DNA from: Actinomycetes bacterium
GTDB taxonomy: Bacteria > Actinomycetota > Actinomycetes > Actinomycetales > Cellulomonadaceae
Length of the DNA: 5,516 nt
Direction of reading: 5' to 3'
Assembly (NCBI GenBank): GCA_023428465.1
Contig: JAEYXM010000174.1
Coordinates: 1-5,516, forward strand
Positions 1-5,382 of the stretch are shown here, piece by piece (position 1 is the first letter of the stretch; each line of letters opens with the position of its first letter). The notes beneath the pieces were generated by a model that saw nothing but the letters and a program-made list of their open reading frames with translations, searched no databases and was not told the origin of the DNA. Position numbers and translations under genes: made by a program.

Positions 1-219
1 AGGAGGCTCGGCATGACGTGGCGACGGGGTCGCGAGCTCGCAGCGGTGTGCGCCGTGGGCATCGGGCTCGCCGTCGACGCCCACCGCCCCGGCCACCGTC
101 ACGGCGGCGGCGTCCGCGAGCGGGCGCGCCCGCGAGACGGCGGGGGTCGCGGCGACGACGGCGAGCCCGATGCCCACGGCGCACACCGCTGCGAGCTCGC
201 GACCCCGTCGCCACGTCAT
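1..219 (-). CDS. N-terminal part of an unidentified secreted protein, probably disrupted by the inverted repeat
   Basis: This frame opens at ATG 219-217, six bases after a perfect AGGAGG (231-226), and stays open to the window edge (73 codons). The first residues form a classic signal peptide: a basic start (MTWRRGRE), a hydrophobic core at about residues 9-24 (LAAVCAVGIGLAVVAA), then TPAVSRA, where an S-R-A site near residue 31 could be cut by signal peptidase I. The Cys at 13 lies inside the core and does not look like a lipobox. Residues 32-48 are Ala/Val rich and not recognisable. From about residue 49 the sequence is the reverse complement of the gene's own start, so those codons are probably not the real protein. 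The gene follows tsaD in the same direction after about 100 bases. No function can be assigned from what remains. Confidence 0.5.
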   Translation of the reverse strand, partial: MTWRRGRELAAVCAVGIGLAVVAATPAVSRARPLADAAAVTVAGAVGVDGEPDAHGAHRCELATPSPRHAEPP

Positions 220-231
220 GCCGAGCCTCCT
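1..231. repeat. Perfect 76-bp inverted repeat (arms 1-76 and 156-231) around a 79-base unique centre
   Basis: Bases 1-76 are the exact reverse complement of 156-231, with 76 of 76 positions matching. After one mismatch (77 against 155), four more bases pair. Each arm carries the same AGGAGG ribosome-binding site, the same ATG and the same first 21 codons or so of a signal-peptide-like protein, so two identical gene starts face each other. The left arm reaches the very first base of the window, so its true outer limit is not visible. A natural gene pair would not be built this way. The minus-strand copy fits its surroundings as the next gene after tsaD and keeps an intact hydrophobic core, so the plus-strand copy is probably the duplicated one. 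A fold-back artefact at a contig end is the simplest reading; a real palindromic duplication is possible. Confidence 0.93.
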
Positions 232-319
232 GTGCCCTGCCGCGAATTGCCGTGTCCCGCGCTACGCCGCGTGCCCTGCTGTGCCTTCCCTCACTGCCCC
301 GCCCTGCCCTGCCCCGCCC
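232..319 (-). other. Spacer between tsaD and the next gene, with a five-run G-quadruplex motif
   Basis: On the minus strand, right after the tsaD stop, five runs of three or four G occur within 23 bases (319-317, 315-312, 309-307, 304-302, 300-297) separated by only one or two bases. This fits a strong G-quadruplex consensus on the mRNA-like strand. The rest of the spacer repeats variants of GGGCA, including two copies of GTGCCCTGC on the plus strand (232-240 and 271-279). I see no stem followed by a U-tract and no convincing promoter hexamers, so a role in ending tsaD transcription is only a possibility. Confidence 0.6.
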
Positions 320-1372
320 TCAGACGGTGATCCGCGTGAGCGGCATCGAGGAGTCCACGGGCAGGTCCAGGCTCGACGGCGGCAGGCCGCGGTGCACGAC
401 TGCGGCCCCGAGGGCGGCGATCATCGCGCCGTTGTCGGTGCAGTACCGGATGGGCGGGATGCGCACGGTGATGCCCGCGTCGGCGCACCGCTGCGCCGCC
501 ATGTCACGCAGCTGGGAGTTGGCGGAGAACCCGCCGCCGATGACGAGCGTGTCGACCCCGTGCCGCACGCACGCGGCGATCGTCTTGGCGGTCAGCACGT
601 CGGCGACGGCCTCGGCGAACGACGCCGCGACGTCGGGCAGGGGGATCTCCTCGCCCGCGTCCTGGCGCGCCTCGACCCAGCGGGCGACGGCGGTCTTGAG
701 ACCGGAGAAGGAGAAGTCGTAGGCGTGGTCGGCCTGGTCCTTCGCGGCGGTGAGGCCGCGCGGGAACCGGATGCTGGCCGTGCCCTCGCGCGCGAGCCGG
801 TCGATGTGCGGGCCGCCGGGGTAGGGCAGGCCGAGCAGGCGGCCGACCTTGTCGAAGGCCTCCCCCGCGGCGTCGTCGAGGGTCTGCCCGAGCTCGGTCA
901 CGTCGGTCGCGATGTCGTCGACGAGCAGCAGCGAGGAGTGCCCGCCGGAGACCACGAGGGCCATGAAGCGCTCGGGGAAGGCGCCGTGCACGAGCTCGTC
1001 GACGGCGGCGTGCCCGATGACGTGGTTGACGCCGAACAGGGGCTTGCCGAGCCCGATGGCCAGGGCCTTCGCGGCGGAGGCACCGACGGTGAGGGGGCCG
1101 ACGAGGCCCGGACCTGCCGTCACGGCGATGGCGTCGACGTCGGCCAGTCGCACCTGCGCGGTCGCGAGCGCGCGCTCGATCGTGGGGACCATGGCCTCGA
1201 GGTGGGCGCGCGAGGCGACCTCGGGGATGATGCCGCCGAACCTGGCGTGCTCGTCCACGGACGAGGCGACGGCGTCGACGAGCAGCTCGCTGCCGTCGTC
1301 GTCGATGCGCACGAGGCCGACCCCGGTCTCGTCGCAGGACGTCTCGATGCCGAGGACCAGGGACGCGCTCAC
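320..1372 (-). CDS. tsaD: tRNA N6-adenosine threonylcarbamoyltransferase TsaD
   Basis: TsaD transfers the threonylcarbamoyl group from threonylcarbamoyl-AMP to A37 of tRNAs that read ANN codons, working in the cytoplasm with TsaB and TsaE. From the GTG at 1372 the product has 350 residues, normal for the family. It begins LVLGIETSCDETG (residues 5-17), the Kae1/Gcp N-terminal signature. The metal-binding pair is in VNHVIGH (H117, H121), with D313 in YCTDNGAM as the third ligand. The nucleotide-binding fold is marked by VSGGH (141-145), DDAAGEAFDKVGR (166-178), YPGGP (184-188), FSFSGLKT (220-227) and IGGGFSAN (278-285). The frame extends upstream to a GTG at 1453, but those extra 27 codons are Gly/Arg/Pro-rich and not family-like, so the internal GTG is preferred. 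There is no clear Shine-Dalgarno, but a TANNNT box sits six bases upstream, suggesting a leaderless message. It lies 165 bases after rimI. No key residue is missing. Confidence 0.97.
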   Translation of the reverse strand: MSASLVLGIETSCDETGVGLVRIDDDGSELLVDAVASSVDEHARFGGIIPEVASRAHLEAMVPTIERALATAQVRLADVDAIAVTAGPGLVGPLTVGASAAKALAIGLGKPLFGVNHVIGHAAVDELVHGAFPERFMALVVSGGHSSLLLVDDIATDVTELGQTLDDAAGEAFDKVGRLLGLPYPGGPHIDRLAREGTASIRFPRGLTAAKDQADHAYDFSFSGLKTAVARWVEARQDAGEEIPLPDVAASFAEAVADVLTAKTIAACVRHGVDTLVIGGGFSANSQLRDMAAQRCADAGITVRIPPIRYCTDNGAMIAALGAAVVHRGLPPSSLDLPVDSSMPLTRITV

Positions 1373-1384
1373 GGTGCCAGGGTA
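1373..1384 (-). promoter_or_regulatory. Possible -10 box for a leaderless tsaD transcript
   Basis: Reading the minus strand, TACCCT (1384-1379) matches the actinobacterial -10 pattern TANNNT and lies six bases before the GTG start of tsaD. That spacing would place the transcription start on the first base of the codon. The expected Shine-Dalgarno is absent, and the 165-base gap after rimI leaves room for a separate promoter. No -35 hexamer is recognisable about 16-18 bases further upstream, which is common for leaderless promoters but leaves the call weak. The remaining gap (1385-1537) shows nothing else I can support. Confidence 0.35.
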
Positions 1385-1537
1385 GGGCTTCCGGCGGCCG
1401 CGGCCCGGAGCCCCGCCAGGACGGCGTCCACCAACCTGTCCACGAGATGGCACGGTGGGCCCGACAGGGTCCGGCCGGCGGCGCGCGATGGGGCGCCGAC
1501 CGCACCGGCGCTGGAGGCGCTGCGGGCCTGAGCCGGG

Positions 1538-2119
1538 TCAGCCGCCCAGGTCGTCGTGCGGCTCGCCGCCGCCCAGGTCGTCGTCGGCGAGGGCGTCGCG
1601 GTCGGCCTGGGCGGCGGCCTCGGCGTCGTCGGCGGGGTCGTCCGCGTCGAGCGCCAGGCGCATGGTCCAGGCGTCGACGTCCTCGGGCTGGTAGTAGCGG
1701 CGTCGGCGCGTGAGGGTCTCGAAGCCGAACGTCTCGTAGAGCGCGAGCGCGGGCGCGTTGTCGACGCGCACCTCGAGCAGGACGGCGCTCGCCCCGAGCT
1801 CGCGCGACCGCTCGACGAGCGCCGCGAGCAGCGTCCGCCCGACGCCGTGGCGCTGCACGGCGGGCGCGACGCCGATCGTCATGACCTGCGTGACGTCCCC
1901 GTCGAACCACAGACCCGCGTACCCGACGAGCGCGTCGTCGCCCTCGATCGCGGCCAGGTACCAGCGGCCGGGCGCGTGGAGCTCACCGGCGAGCATCGCC
2001 TCGGTCCACGCCGATGCCCCGAAGAGCTGCCGCTCGAGCTCGGCGACGCGCGGGACGTCGTCCGTGGTGAGGGCGCGCAGGTCGACGGCGGGCACGCCGT
2101 CGGGCACGGCCTCGCTCAC
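1538..2119 (-). CDS. rimI: Ribosomal protein/protein N-terminal acetyltransferase, RimI type, with an acidic C-terminal tail
   Basis: RimI is a GNAT-fold enzyme that moves acetyl from acetyl-CoA to the N-terminal amine of proteins, classically ribosomal protein S18; actinobacterial homologues may have wider targets. The product has 193 residues. Visible GNAT landmarks are LRALTTDDVPRVAELE (14-29, strand and helix 1), VTQVMTIGVAP (76-86), the acetyl-CoA loop Q-R-H-G-V-G (89-94), LLEVRVDNAPALALYETFGF (114-133, with the active-site region) and RRRYYQPEDVDAWTMRL (138-154), typical of RimI. About 35 residues beyond the usual end form an Asp/Ala-rich tail with DDLGG twice. The GTG start overlaps the tsaB stop (GTGA), so translation is probably coupled; there is no clear Shine-Dalgarno. 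The same frame runs further upstream inside tsaB, but the family N-terminus fits the GTG at 2119. The cluster tsaB-rimI-tsaD is widely conserved. Confidence 0.94.
   Translation of the reverse strand: MSEAVPDGVPAVDLRALTTDDVPRVAELERQLFGASAWTEAMLAGELHAPGRWYLAAIEGDDALVGYAGLWFDGDVTQVMTIGVAPAVQRHGVGRTLLAALVERSRELGASAVLLEVRVDNAPALALYETFGFETLTRRRRYYQPEDVDAWTMRLALDADDPADDAEAAAQADRDALADDDLGGGEPHDDLGG
1541..1584. repeat. 17-bp direct repeat in the 3' end of rimI
   Basis: GCCGCCCAGGTCGTCGT occurs at 1541-1557 and again at 1568-1584, 27 bases (nine codons) apart and in frame. It encodes the two DDLGG motifs at the extreme C-terminus of the RimI protein, the second ending at the stop codon. This looks like a short in-frame tandem duplication in a poorly constrained tail. 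Confidence 0.9.
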
Positions 2120-2814
2120 CCGGTCACCCGCTTGCGGCCGGCGGCCGGCGTGACGTCGGGGCGGCGCAGGTAGAGGGGCTCGGTGGGCAGCTCGGCGCCG
2201 CGCGCGGCGCGCGTCACGGCGAGCTGGGCGAGCACGGCAGGGTCGATGACGGTGGGGCCGCCGGGTGCGGGCGGCAGGTCCTCCGGGTAGAGCTCGGCGC
2301 CCGGCCCGATGACGACCGCGCCGTCGCGCAGCGCCGCGGCGACCGCGGCGGGGGTGTCCACGACGGGGCCGGTGACCCGCGCGACGTCGGGCCCTTCCGT
2401 CTGGCCGGCCGCGTGGTAGCGGGCGGCGTAGACCTCGCGGCGCCGCGCGTCGGTCACCGCGAGCACGGGCTCCTCCGTGGCGACGCCGGCCGCGTACGCC
2501 TGCGCGGCGAGCGCGTCGAGGCTGCACACCCCGTGCACGGGGATCCCGAGCGCGAAGGCGAGGGTCCGTGCCGTGACCAGCCCGGCGCGCAGACCGGTGA
2601 AGGGCGCAGGCCCCGTCCCGACGACGACGGCCCGCAGGTCGGTGCGGTGCGCGCCCGCCTCGGCGAGGGCCTCGGTGATCATCGGGGCGAGGAGCTCGGC
2701 GTGGTGGCGGGCGTCGGGCGAGCGCCGGTGGGCGCGCGTCGGGCCGACGACGGAGTCGACCATCTCGACGACGCTGACGGCGATGCCGGCGGAGGTGTCC
2801 AGGGCGAGCAGCAC
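2116..2814 (-). CDS. tsaB: tRNA threonylcarbamoyladenosine biosynthesis protein TsaB
   Basis: TsaB is the partner that dimerises with TsaD and is needed for t6A formation; it shares the ASKHA fold but lacks catalysis of its own. From the GTG at 2814 the protein has 232 residues, normal for the family. Landmarks are VLLALDTS (1-8), HHAELLAP (37-44), GTGPAPFTGLRAG (66-78, the family's GPGSFTGLR loop with A-P in place of G-S), DARRREVY (122-129) and the C-terminal YLRRPDVT (215-222). The start is supported by GGGAGG at 2828-2823, eight bases before the GTG. An ATG at 2822 touches that ribosome-binding site and is out of frame. The frame extends further upstream through the palindrome, but those codons are not TsaB-like. 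The gene follows tsaE after a 210-base gap, unusual in a cluster with so many overlaps, and its stop overlaps the rimI start. Confidence 0.95.
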   Translation of the reverse strand: MLLALDTSAGIAVSVVEMVDSVVGPTRAHRRSPDARHHAELLAPMITEALAEAGAHRTDLRAVVVGTGPAPFTGLRAGLVTARTLAFALGIPVHGVCSLDALAAQAYAAGVATEEPVLAVTDARRREVYAARYHAAGQTEGPDVARVTGPVVDTPAAVAAALRDGAVVIGPGAELYPEDLPPAPGGPTVIDPAVLAQLAVTRAARGAELPTEPLYLRRPDVTPAAGRKRVTG

Positions 2815-2864
2815 GGCGTCATCCTCCCACCCCGACCGCCGCCGTCCACCCCGCGGCACGACTG

Positions 2865-2895
2865 CCCCACCCGCCCCCCTGCGCCCCTGCGCCCC
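2865..2895 (-). other. G-run tract (G-quadruplex motif) between the palindrome and tsaB
   Basis: On the minus strand five G-runs occur in 31 bases: 2895-2892, 2887-2884, 2879-2874, 2872-2870 and 2868-2865, with loops of one to four bases. GCGCAGGGG-like units repeat. In the mRNA this would lie about 50-80 bases ahead of the tsaB start. It matches the usual quadruplex pattern, but in DNA of this composition such tracts can arise by chance. Confidence 0.55.
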
Positions 2896-2965
2896 AAAGT
2901 GGTACTGAACGGTGCAGGTTCGTTCCACAGTGGAACGAACCTGGTCACTTGGGTACCACTTTGGG
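2893..2965. repeat. Nested palindromic element in the tsaE-tsaB gap
   Basis: Two perfect inverted repeats lie one inside the other. The outer arms are CCCAAAGTGGTAC (2893-2905) and its exact complement GTACCACTTTGGG (2953-2965), 13 bp each. The inner arms are CAGGTTCGTTCCAC (2915-2928) and GTGGAACGAACCTG (2930-2943), 14 bp each around one central A (2929). Between outer and inner arms are nine unpaired bases on each side. The element is about 55% GC, far below its surroundings, so it stands out in composition as well. As RNA on either strand it would form a long two-tier hairpin. No U-tract follows on the minus strand. It could be a terminator or RNA-processing stem, a regulator's operator, or a copy of a small palindromic mobile repeat; the sequence alone does not decide. 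Confidence 0.92.
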
Positions 2966-2978
2966 CCGGAGGAGTGGC

Positions 2979-3022
2979 GGGGGCCGGGGGCTGGCGGGGG
3001 ACGGCGGCGGCGGGCGGGCGGG
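2979..3022 (+). other. G-run tract on the plus strand between tsaE stop and the palindrome
   Basis: Plus-strand runs of five G at 2979-2983, 2986-2990 and 2996-3000 are followed by three GGG runs separated by single C at 3012-3022. This is the template strand for the neighbouring genes, so the message would be C-rich here. It mirrors the minus-strand G tract on the other side of the palindrome. It fits a quadruplex motif, with the same caution about base composition. Confidence 0.5.
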
Positions 3023-3024
3023 CG

Positions 3025-3531
3025 TCAGGTGGGGAGGTCGACGCCGGACCAGCGGGGGCCGACGCCGCGGACCAGCACGTGGCGGACGCCCACCTCGGCG
3101 TCGATCACGTCGCCCGACGTGAGGCCGCCGTGCGGGCGCTCGAGCTCGACCTCGAGGCGGTCCTCGGCGAGCACCTCGGCGATGCCCTCGCCCCACTCCA
3201 CCACGGTCACGGACTCCTCGAGCCCGGCGTCGAGGTCGAGGGCGTCGAGCTCCTCCATCGAGCCGAGCCGGTAGGCGTCCACGTGCACGAGCGGCGGGCC
3301 GTCCGTGAGCGAGGGGTGCACACGCGCGATGATGAACGTCGGCGACGCGACCTGCCCGCGCACGCCCAGCCCGACGCCGATCCCCTGCGTCAGGGTCGTC
3401 TTGCCGGAGCCCAGGGGCCCGCTGAGCAGCACGAGGTCACCCGGCCGCAGCAGCGCGGCGAGCGAGCGGCCGTACGCGCGGGTCGCGTCGGCGTCGGGCA
3501 GGTCCACGCGGACCTCGACGGGCTCGTTCAC
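3025..3531 (-). CDS. tsaE: tRNA threonylcarbamoyladenosine biosynthesis ATPase TsaE
   Basis: TsaE is the small ATPase that binds the TsaB-TsaD pair and drives its catalytic cycle in t6A formation. The protein has 168 residues, near the family norm. Visible features are the Walker A loop GPLGSGKTT (38-46), SPTF (63-66, the switch region), HVDAYRL (83-89) and VEWGEG (111-116) with the conserved Glu and Trp. The N-terminal part (LPDADATRAYGRSLAALLRPGD region) matches the usual helix ahead of the P-loop. The last 35 residues are more divergent. It starts at GTG 3531, overlapping the alr stop as GTGA, with GGGAGG a few bases upstream, so it is both coupled to alr and has its own ribosome-binding site. 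After its stop lies the palindrome-bearing gap before tsaB. Confidence 0.95.
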   Translation of the reverse strand: MNEPVEVRVDLPDADATRAYGRSLAALLRPGDLVLLSGPLGSGKTTLTQGIGVGLGVRGQVASPTFIIARVHPSLTDGPPLVHVDAYRLGSMEELDALDLDAGLEESVTVVEWGEGIAEVLAEDRLEVELERPHGGLTSGDVIDAEVGVRHVLVRGVGPRWSGVDLPT

Positions 3532-4727
3532 AGTCCCTCCCCCTCGGCGCGGGCGGCGCCCGGCTCCGCCGCACCGATGATCTGAGCCCCGACGTACTCG
3601 CGCGGGACCCGCACCCCGAGGCGGGACACGATCTCGTAGGAGATGGTCCCGGCGGCGCGCGCCCAGTCCTCCGCGGTCGGGGACCCGTCGGTCCCCGGGC
3701 CGAAGAGCACCACGGTGTCCCCGGTCCGCTCGATCGCGCCGGGGCCGAGGTCCAGCACGAACTGGTCCATGCACACGCGCCCCGCGATGCCGACCCACCG
3801 GTCGCCGACCTGCACGGGCGCGCCCGGGATGCCGTCGTGCCCGGACGCGTGCCGCGGGATGCCGTCGGCGTACCCGAGCGGGACGACGCCGAGCACCGTC
3901 TCCGCCGGGGTCACGTACGCGTGGCCGTAGGAGACGCCGTGCCCGCCGGGCACGGACTTGGTCAGGGCGAGCTCGGCTTCGAGCCGCATCGCGGGCACGA
4001 GGCCGAAGCGCTCCGGCCCGCCGATGTCGGGCACCGGCGAGAGCCCGTAGACGGCGATGCCGGGCCGCACGAGGTCGAAGTGCATCGCCGGGTTGGTGAG
4101 CGTCGCCGCGGAGTTCGCGAGGTGGCGCACCTCGAGGTGCGCGCCGGCGCGCTCGGCCTCGCGCACCGCGTCGGCGAAGACCTGGGCCTGCCGGACGACG
4201 GTCGGGTGGTCGGGGGCGTCGGCCCAGGCCAGGTGGGAGAAGACCCCGACGACGTCGACCGCCCCCGCGGCCTGCTCGGCGACGGCGGCGGCCAGGACGG
4301 CCGGGAACTCGCGCGCCGGGATGCCGCTGCGTCCCAGGCCGGTGTCGACCTTGAGGTGCACGCGCGCCGTCCGGCCCGTGCGCCGCGCCGCGGCGAGCAC
4401 CTGGTCCAGCGCCCAGGCCCCGCTGATGGACACGTCGACGTCCGCGAGGACCAGTTCGTCGAGGTCGGTGTGCGGCGAGTAGATCCACGCGAGCACGGGC
4501 GCGGTGATGCCGGCGGCACGCAGCTCGAGCGCCTCGGTGGCCTGCGCGACGCCGAGCCAGGTCGCCCCGCCCGCGAGCGCGGCCTGCGCGCACGGGACGA
4601 GGCCGTGACCGTACGCGTCGGCCTTGACCACGGCCATGACCTGCGCGGACGGCGCGTGGCCGGCGAGTGCGGCAACGTTGTCCCGCACGACGGCGAGGTC
4701 GACCAGGGCGCGTACCGGGGACTTCAT
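3528..4727 (-). CDS. alr: Alanine racemase
   Basis: Alr is a PLP enzyme of fold type III that interconverts L- and D-alanine in the cytoplasm, supplying D-alanine for peptidoglycan. The protein has 399 residues, slightly long because of about 20 residues after the usual VPREYV end. Landmarks are the PLP lysine in AVVKADAYGHG (K35), HLKVDTGLGRSG (124-135, with K126 and R133 at positions of the structural lysine and phosphate-side arginine), FSHLAWAD (163-170), RHLANSAATL (201-210), RPGIAVYG (221-228), the second catalytic base Tyr267 in GVSYGHAY, PLGYADGIPR (283-292) and GRVCMDQF (316-323). All catalytic residues are present. The ATG at 4727 gives the expected N-terminus (RALVDLAVVRDN); the ribosome-binding site is weak. 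It lies 16 bases after the kinase gene and overlaps tsaE by four bases. Confidence 0.97.
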   Translation of the reverse strand: MKSPVRALVDLAVVRDNVAALAGHAPSAQVMAVVKADAYGHGLVPCAQAALAGGATWLGVAQATEALELRAAGITAPVLAWIYSPHTDLDELVLADVDVSISGAWALDQVLAAARRTGRTARVHLKVDTGLGRSGIPAREFPAVLAAAVAEQAAGAVDVVGVFSHLAWADAPDHPTVVRQAQVFADAVREAERAGAHLEVRHLANSAATLTNPAMHFDLVRPGIAVYGLSPVPDIGGPERFGLVPAMRLEAELALTKSVPGGHGVSYGHAYVTPAETVLGVVPLGYADGIPRHASGHDGIPGAPVQVGDRWVGIAGRVCMDQFVLDLGPGAIERTGDTVVLFGPGTDGSPTAEDWARAAGTISYEIVSRLGVRVPREYVGAQIIGAAEPGAARAEGEGL

Positions 4728-4743
4728 GTCGCCAGTCTTTCAG

Positions 4744-5382
4744 TCACGCGACGCGGACGACGAGGTCGGCACGCCACCGCGTCGCCGCGACGAGACGCGC
4801 ATTCGCCTCGTCGGAGCGCAGTACCCACTCGCGCGCGGCCTCGGGGCTGCGCCCGTGCTCGACGTGCCGGGCGATCAGGCGTTCGACCCGGACGGCCTCG
4901 TCCGCCTCGACGTACCAGACCTCGTCGAGGAGCCAGGCGGCCTGCCCCCAGGCGCCCTCGTCGAGGAGCAGGTAGTTGCCCTCGACGAGGATCAGGGGCA
5001 CGTCGGGCTCGACGCGGATGGCGCCCGCGACGGGCTCCTCGAGGTGCCGGTCGAACGCGGGCGCGTAGACGGCGTCGGGCCCCGGATAGCGCAGGCGACG
5101 CACGAGCGCGACGAAACCGGCGGCGTCGAACGTGTCGGGGGCGCCCTTGCGGTCCGCACGCCCCAGGCGCTCGAGCTCGGCCTGGGCGAGGTGGAACCCG
5201 TCCATGGGCACGGCGACGGCGGCGTCCCCCACCGCGTGCACGACGGCGGCGGCGAGCGTGGACTTGCCTGCACCGGGCGGGCCGGTCACGCCGATGAGGC
5301 GCCGCCCGGTCCCGGCGCCGCCGGGGCCGTCGGCGGCGAGGCGCTCGAGGCGCTCGGCGACCTCGTGCGGCAGGTCCGTCAT
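4744..5382 (-). CDS. P-loop nucleoside/nucleotide kinase family protein (uridine kinase/CoaA-like superfamily)
   Basis: This 212-residue protein has the layout of the uridine kinase, phosphoribulokinase and type I pantothenate kinase superfamily, and resembles the YggC/FrcK-like branch often annotated as nucleoside/nucleotide kinase family. Visible are the Walker A loop GPPGAGKST (34-42), PMDGFHL (59-65, where the Asp would act as base and Mg contact), the RKGAPDTFDAAGF segment (78-90), YAPAFDRHLEEP (106-117), LILVEGNYLLL (130-140, second strand with acidic residue) and a lid-like arginine-rich segment RLIARHVEHGRSPEAAREW (168-186). It has no transmembrane or secretion signal, so it is cytoplasmic. 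The substrate cannot be read from the sequence; members act on sugars, nucleosides or pantothenate. Its ATG overlaps the stop of the upstream nnr-like gene (ATGA) and alr follows after 16 bases, so it is likely co-expressed with both. Confidence 0.85.
   Translation of the reverse strand: MTDLPHEVAERLERLAADGPGGAGTGRRLIGVTGPPGAGKSTLAAAVVHAVGDAAVAVPMDGFHLAQAELERLGRADRKGAPDTFDAAGFVALVRRLRYPGPDAVYAPAFDRHLEEPVAGAIRVEPDVPLILVEGNYLLLDEGAWGQAAWLLDEVWYVEADEAVRVERLIARHVEHGRSPEAAREWVLRSDEANARLVAATRWRADLVVRVA

Noticed and set aside
120..133. 14-bp perfect palindrome of only G and C in the centre of the fold-back
   Set aside because: Short G/C-only palindromes are common by chance at this base composition.
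13..330. Plus-strand frame starting with a good ribosome-binding site and signal-peptide-like residues
   Set aside because: Its start is the inverted copy of the minus-strand gene start; past the repeat arm the hydrophobic core breaks into His/Arg/Gly-rich sequence, and it then runs antisense through the spacer and intergenic repeats.
170..1531. 453-codon open frame on the plus strand
   Set aside because: It lies antisense to tsaD and has the Gly/Asp/Arg-rich composition of a GC-rich shadow frame with no recognisable domain.
504..1910. 468-codon open frame on the minus strand
   Set aside because: It covers tsaD and rimI in another frame and is almost entirely Arg/Ala/Pro, typical of a shadow.
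2120..2527. Upstream extension of the rimI frame inside tsaB
   Set aside because: The extra residues are Arg/Gly-rich and not GNAT-like; RimI homology begins near the GTG at 2119.
2915..2943. Inner palindrome as a LexA (SOS) box
   Set aside because: It contains GTTC and GAAC, but the arrangement and spacing do not match the actinobacterial TCGAAC-N4-GTTCGA box, and the neighbouring genes are not SOS genes.
3532..4593. Long upstream extension of the tsaE frame inside alr
   Set aside because: The extension is Arg-rich shadow sequence; TsaE homology begins at the GTG at 3531, which has a ribosome-binding site.
3837..5297. 486-codon open frame on the plus strand
   Set aside because: Antisense to alr and the kinase, both of which have clear motifs on the other strand.
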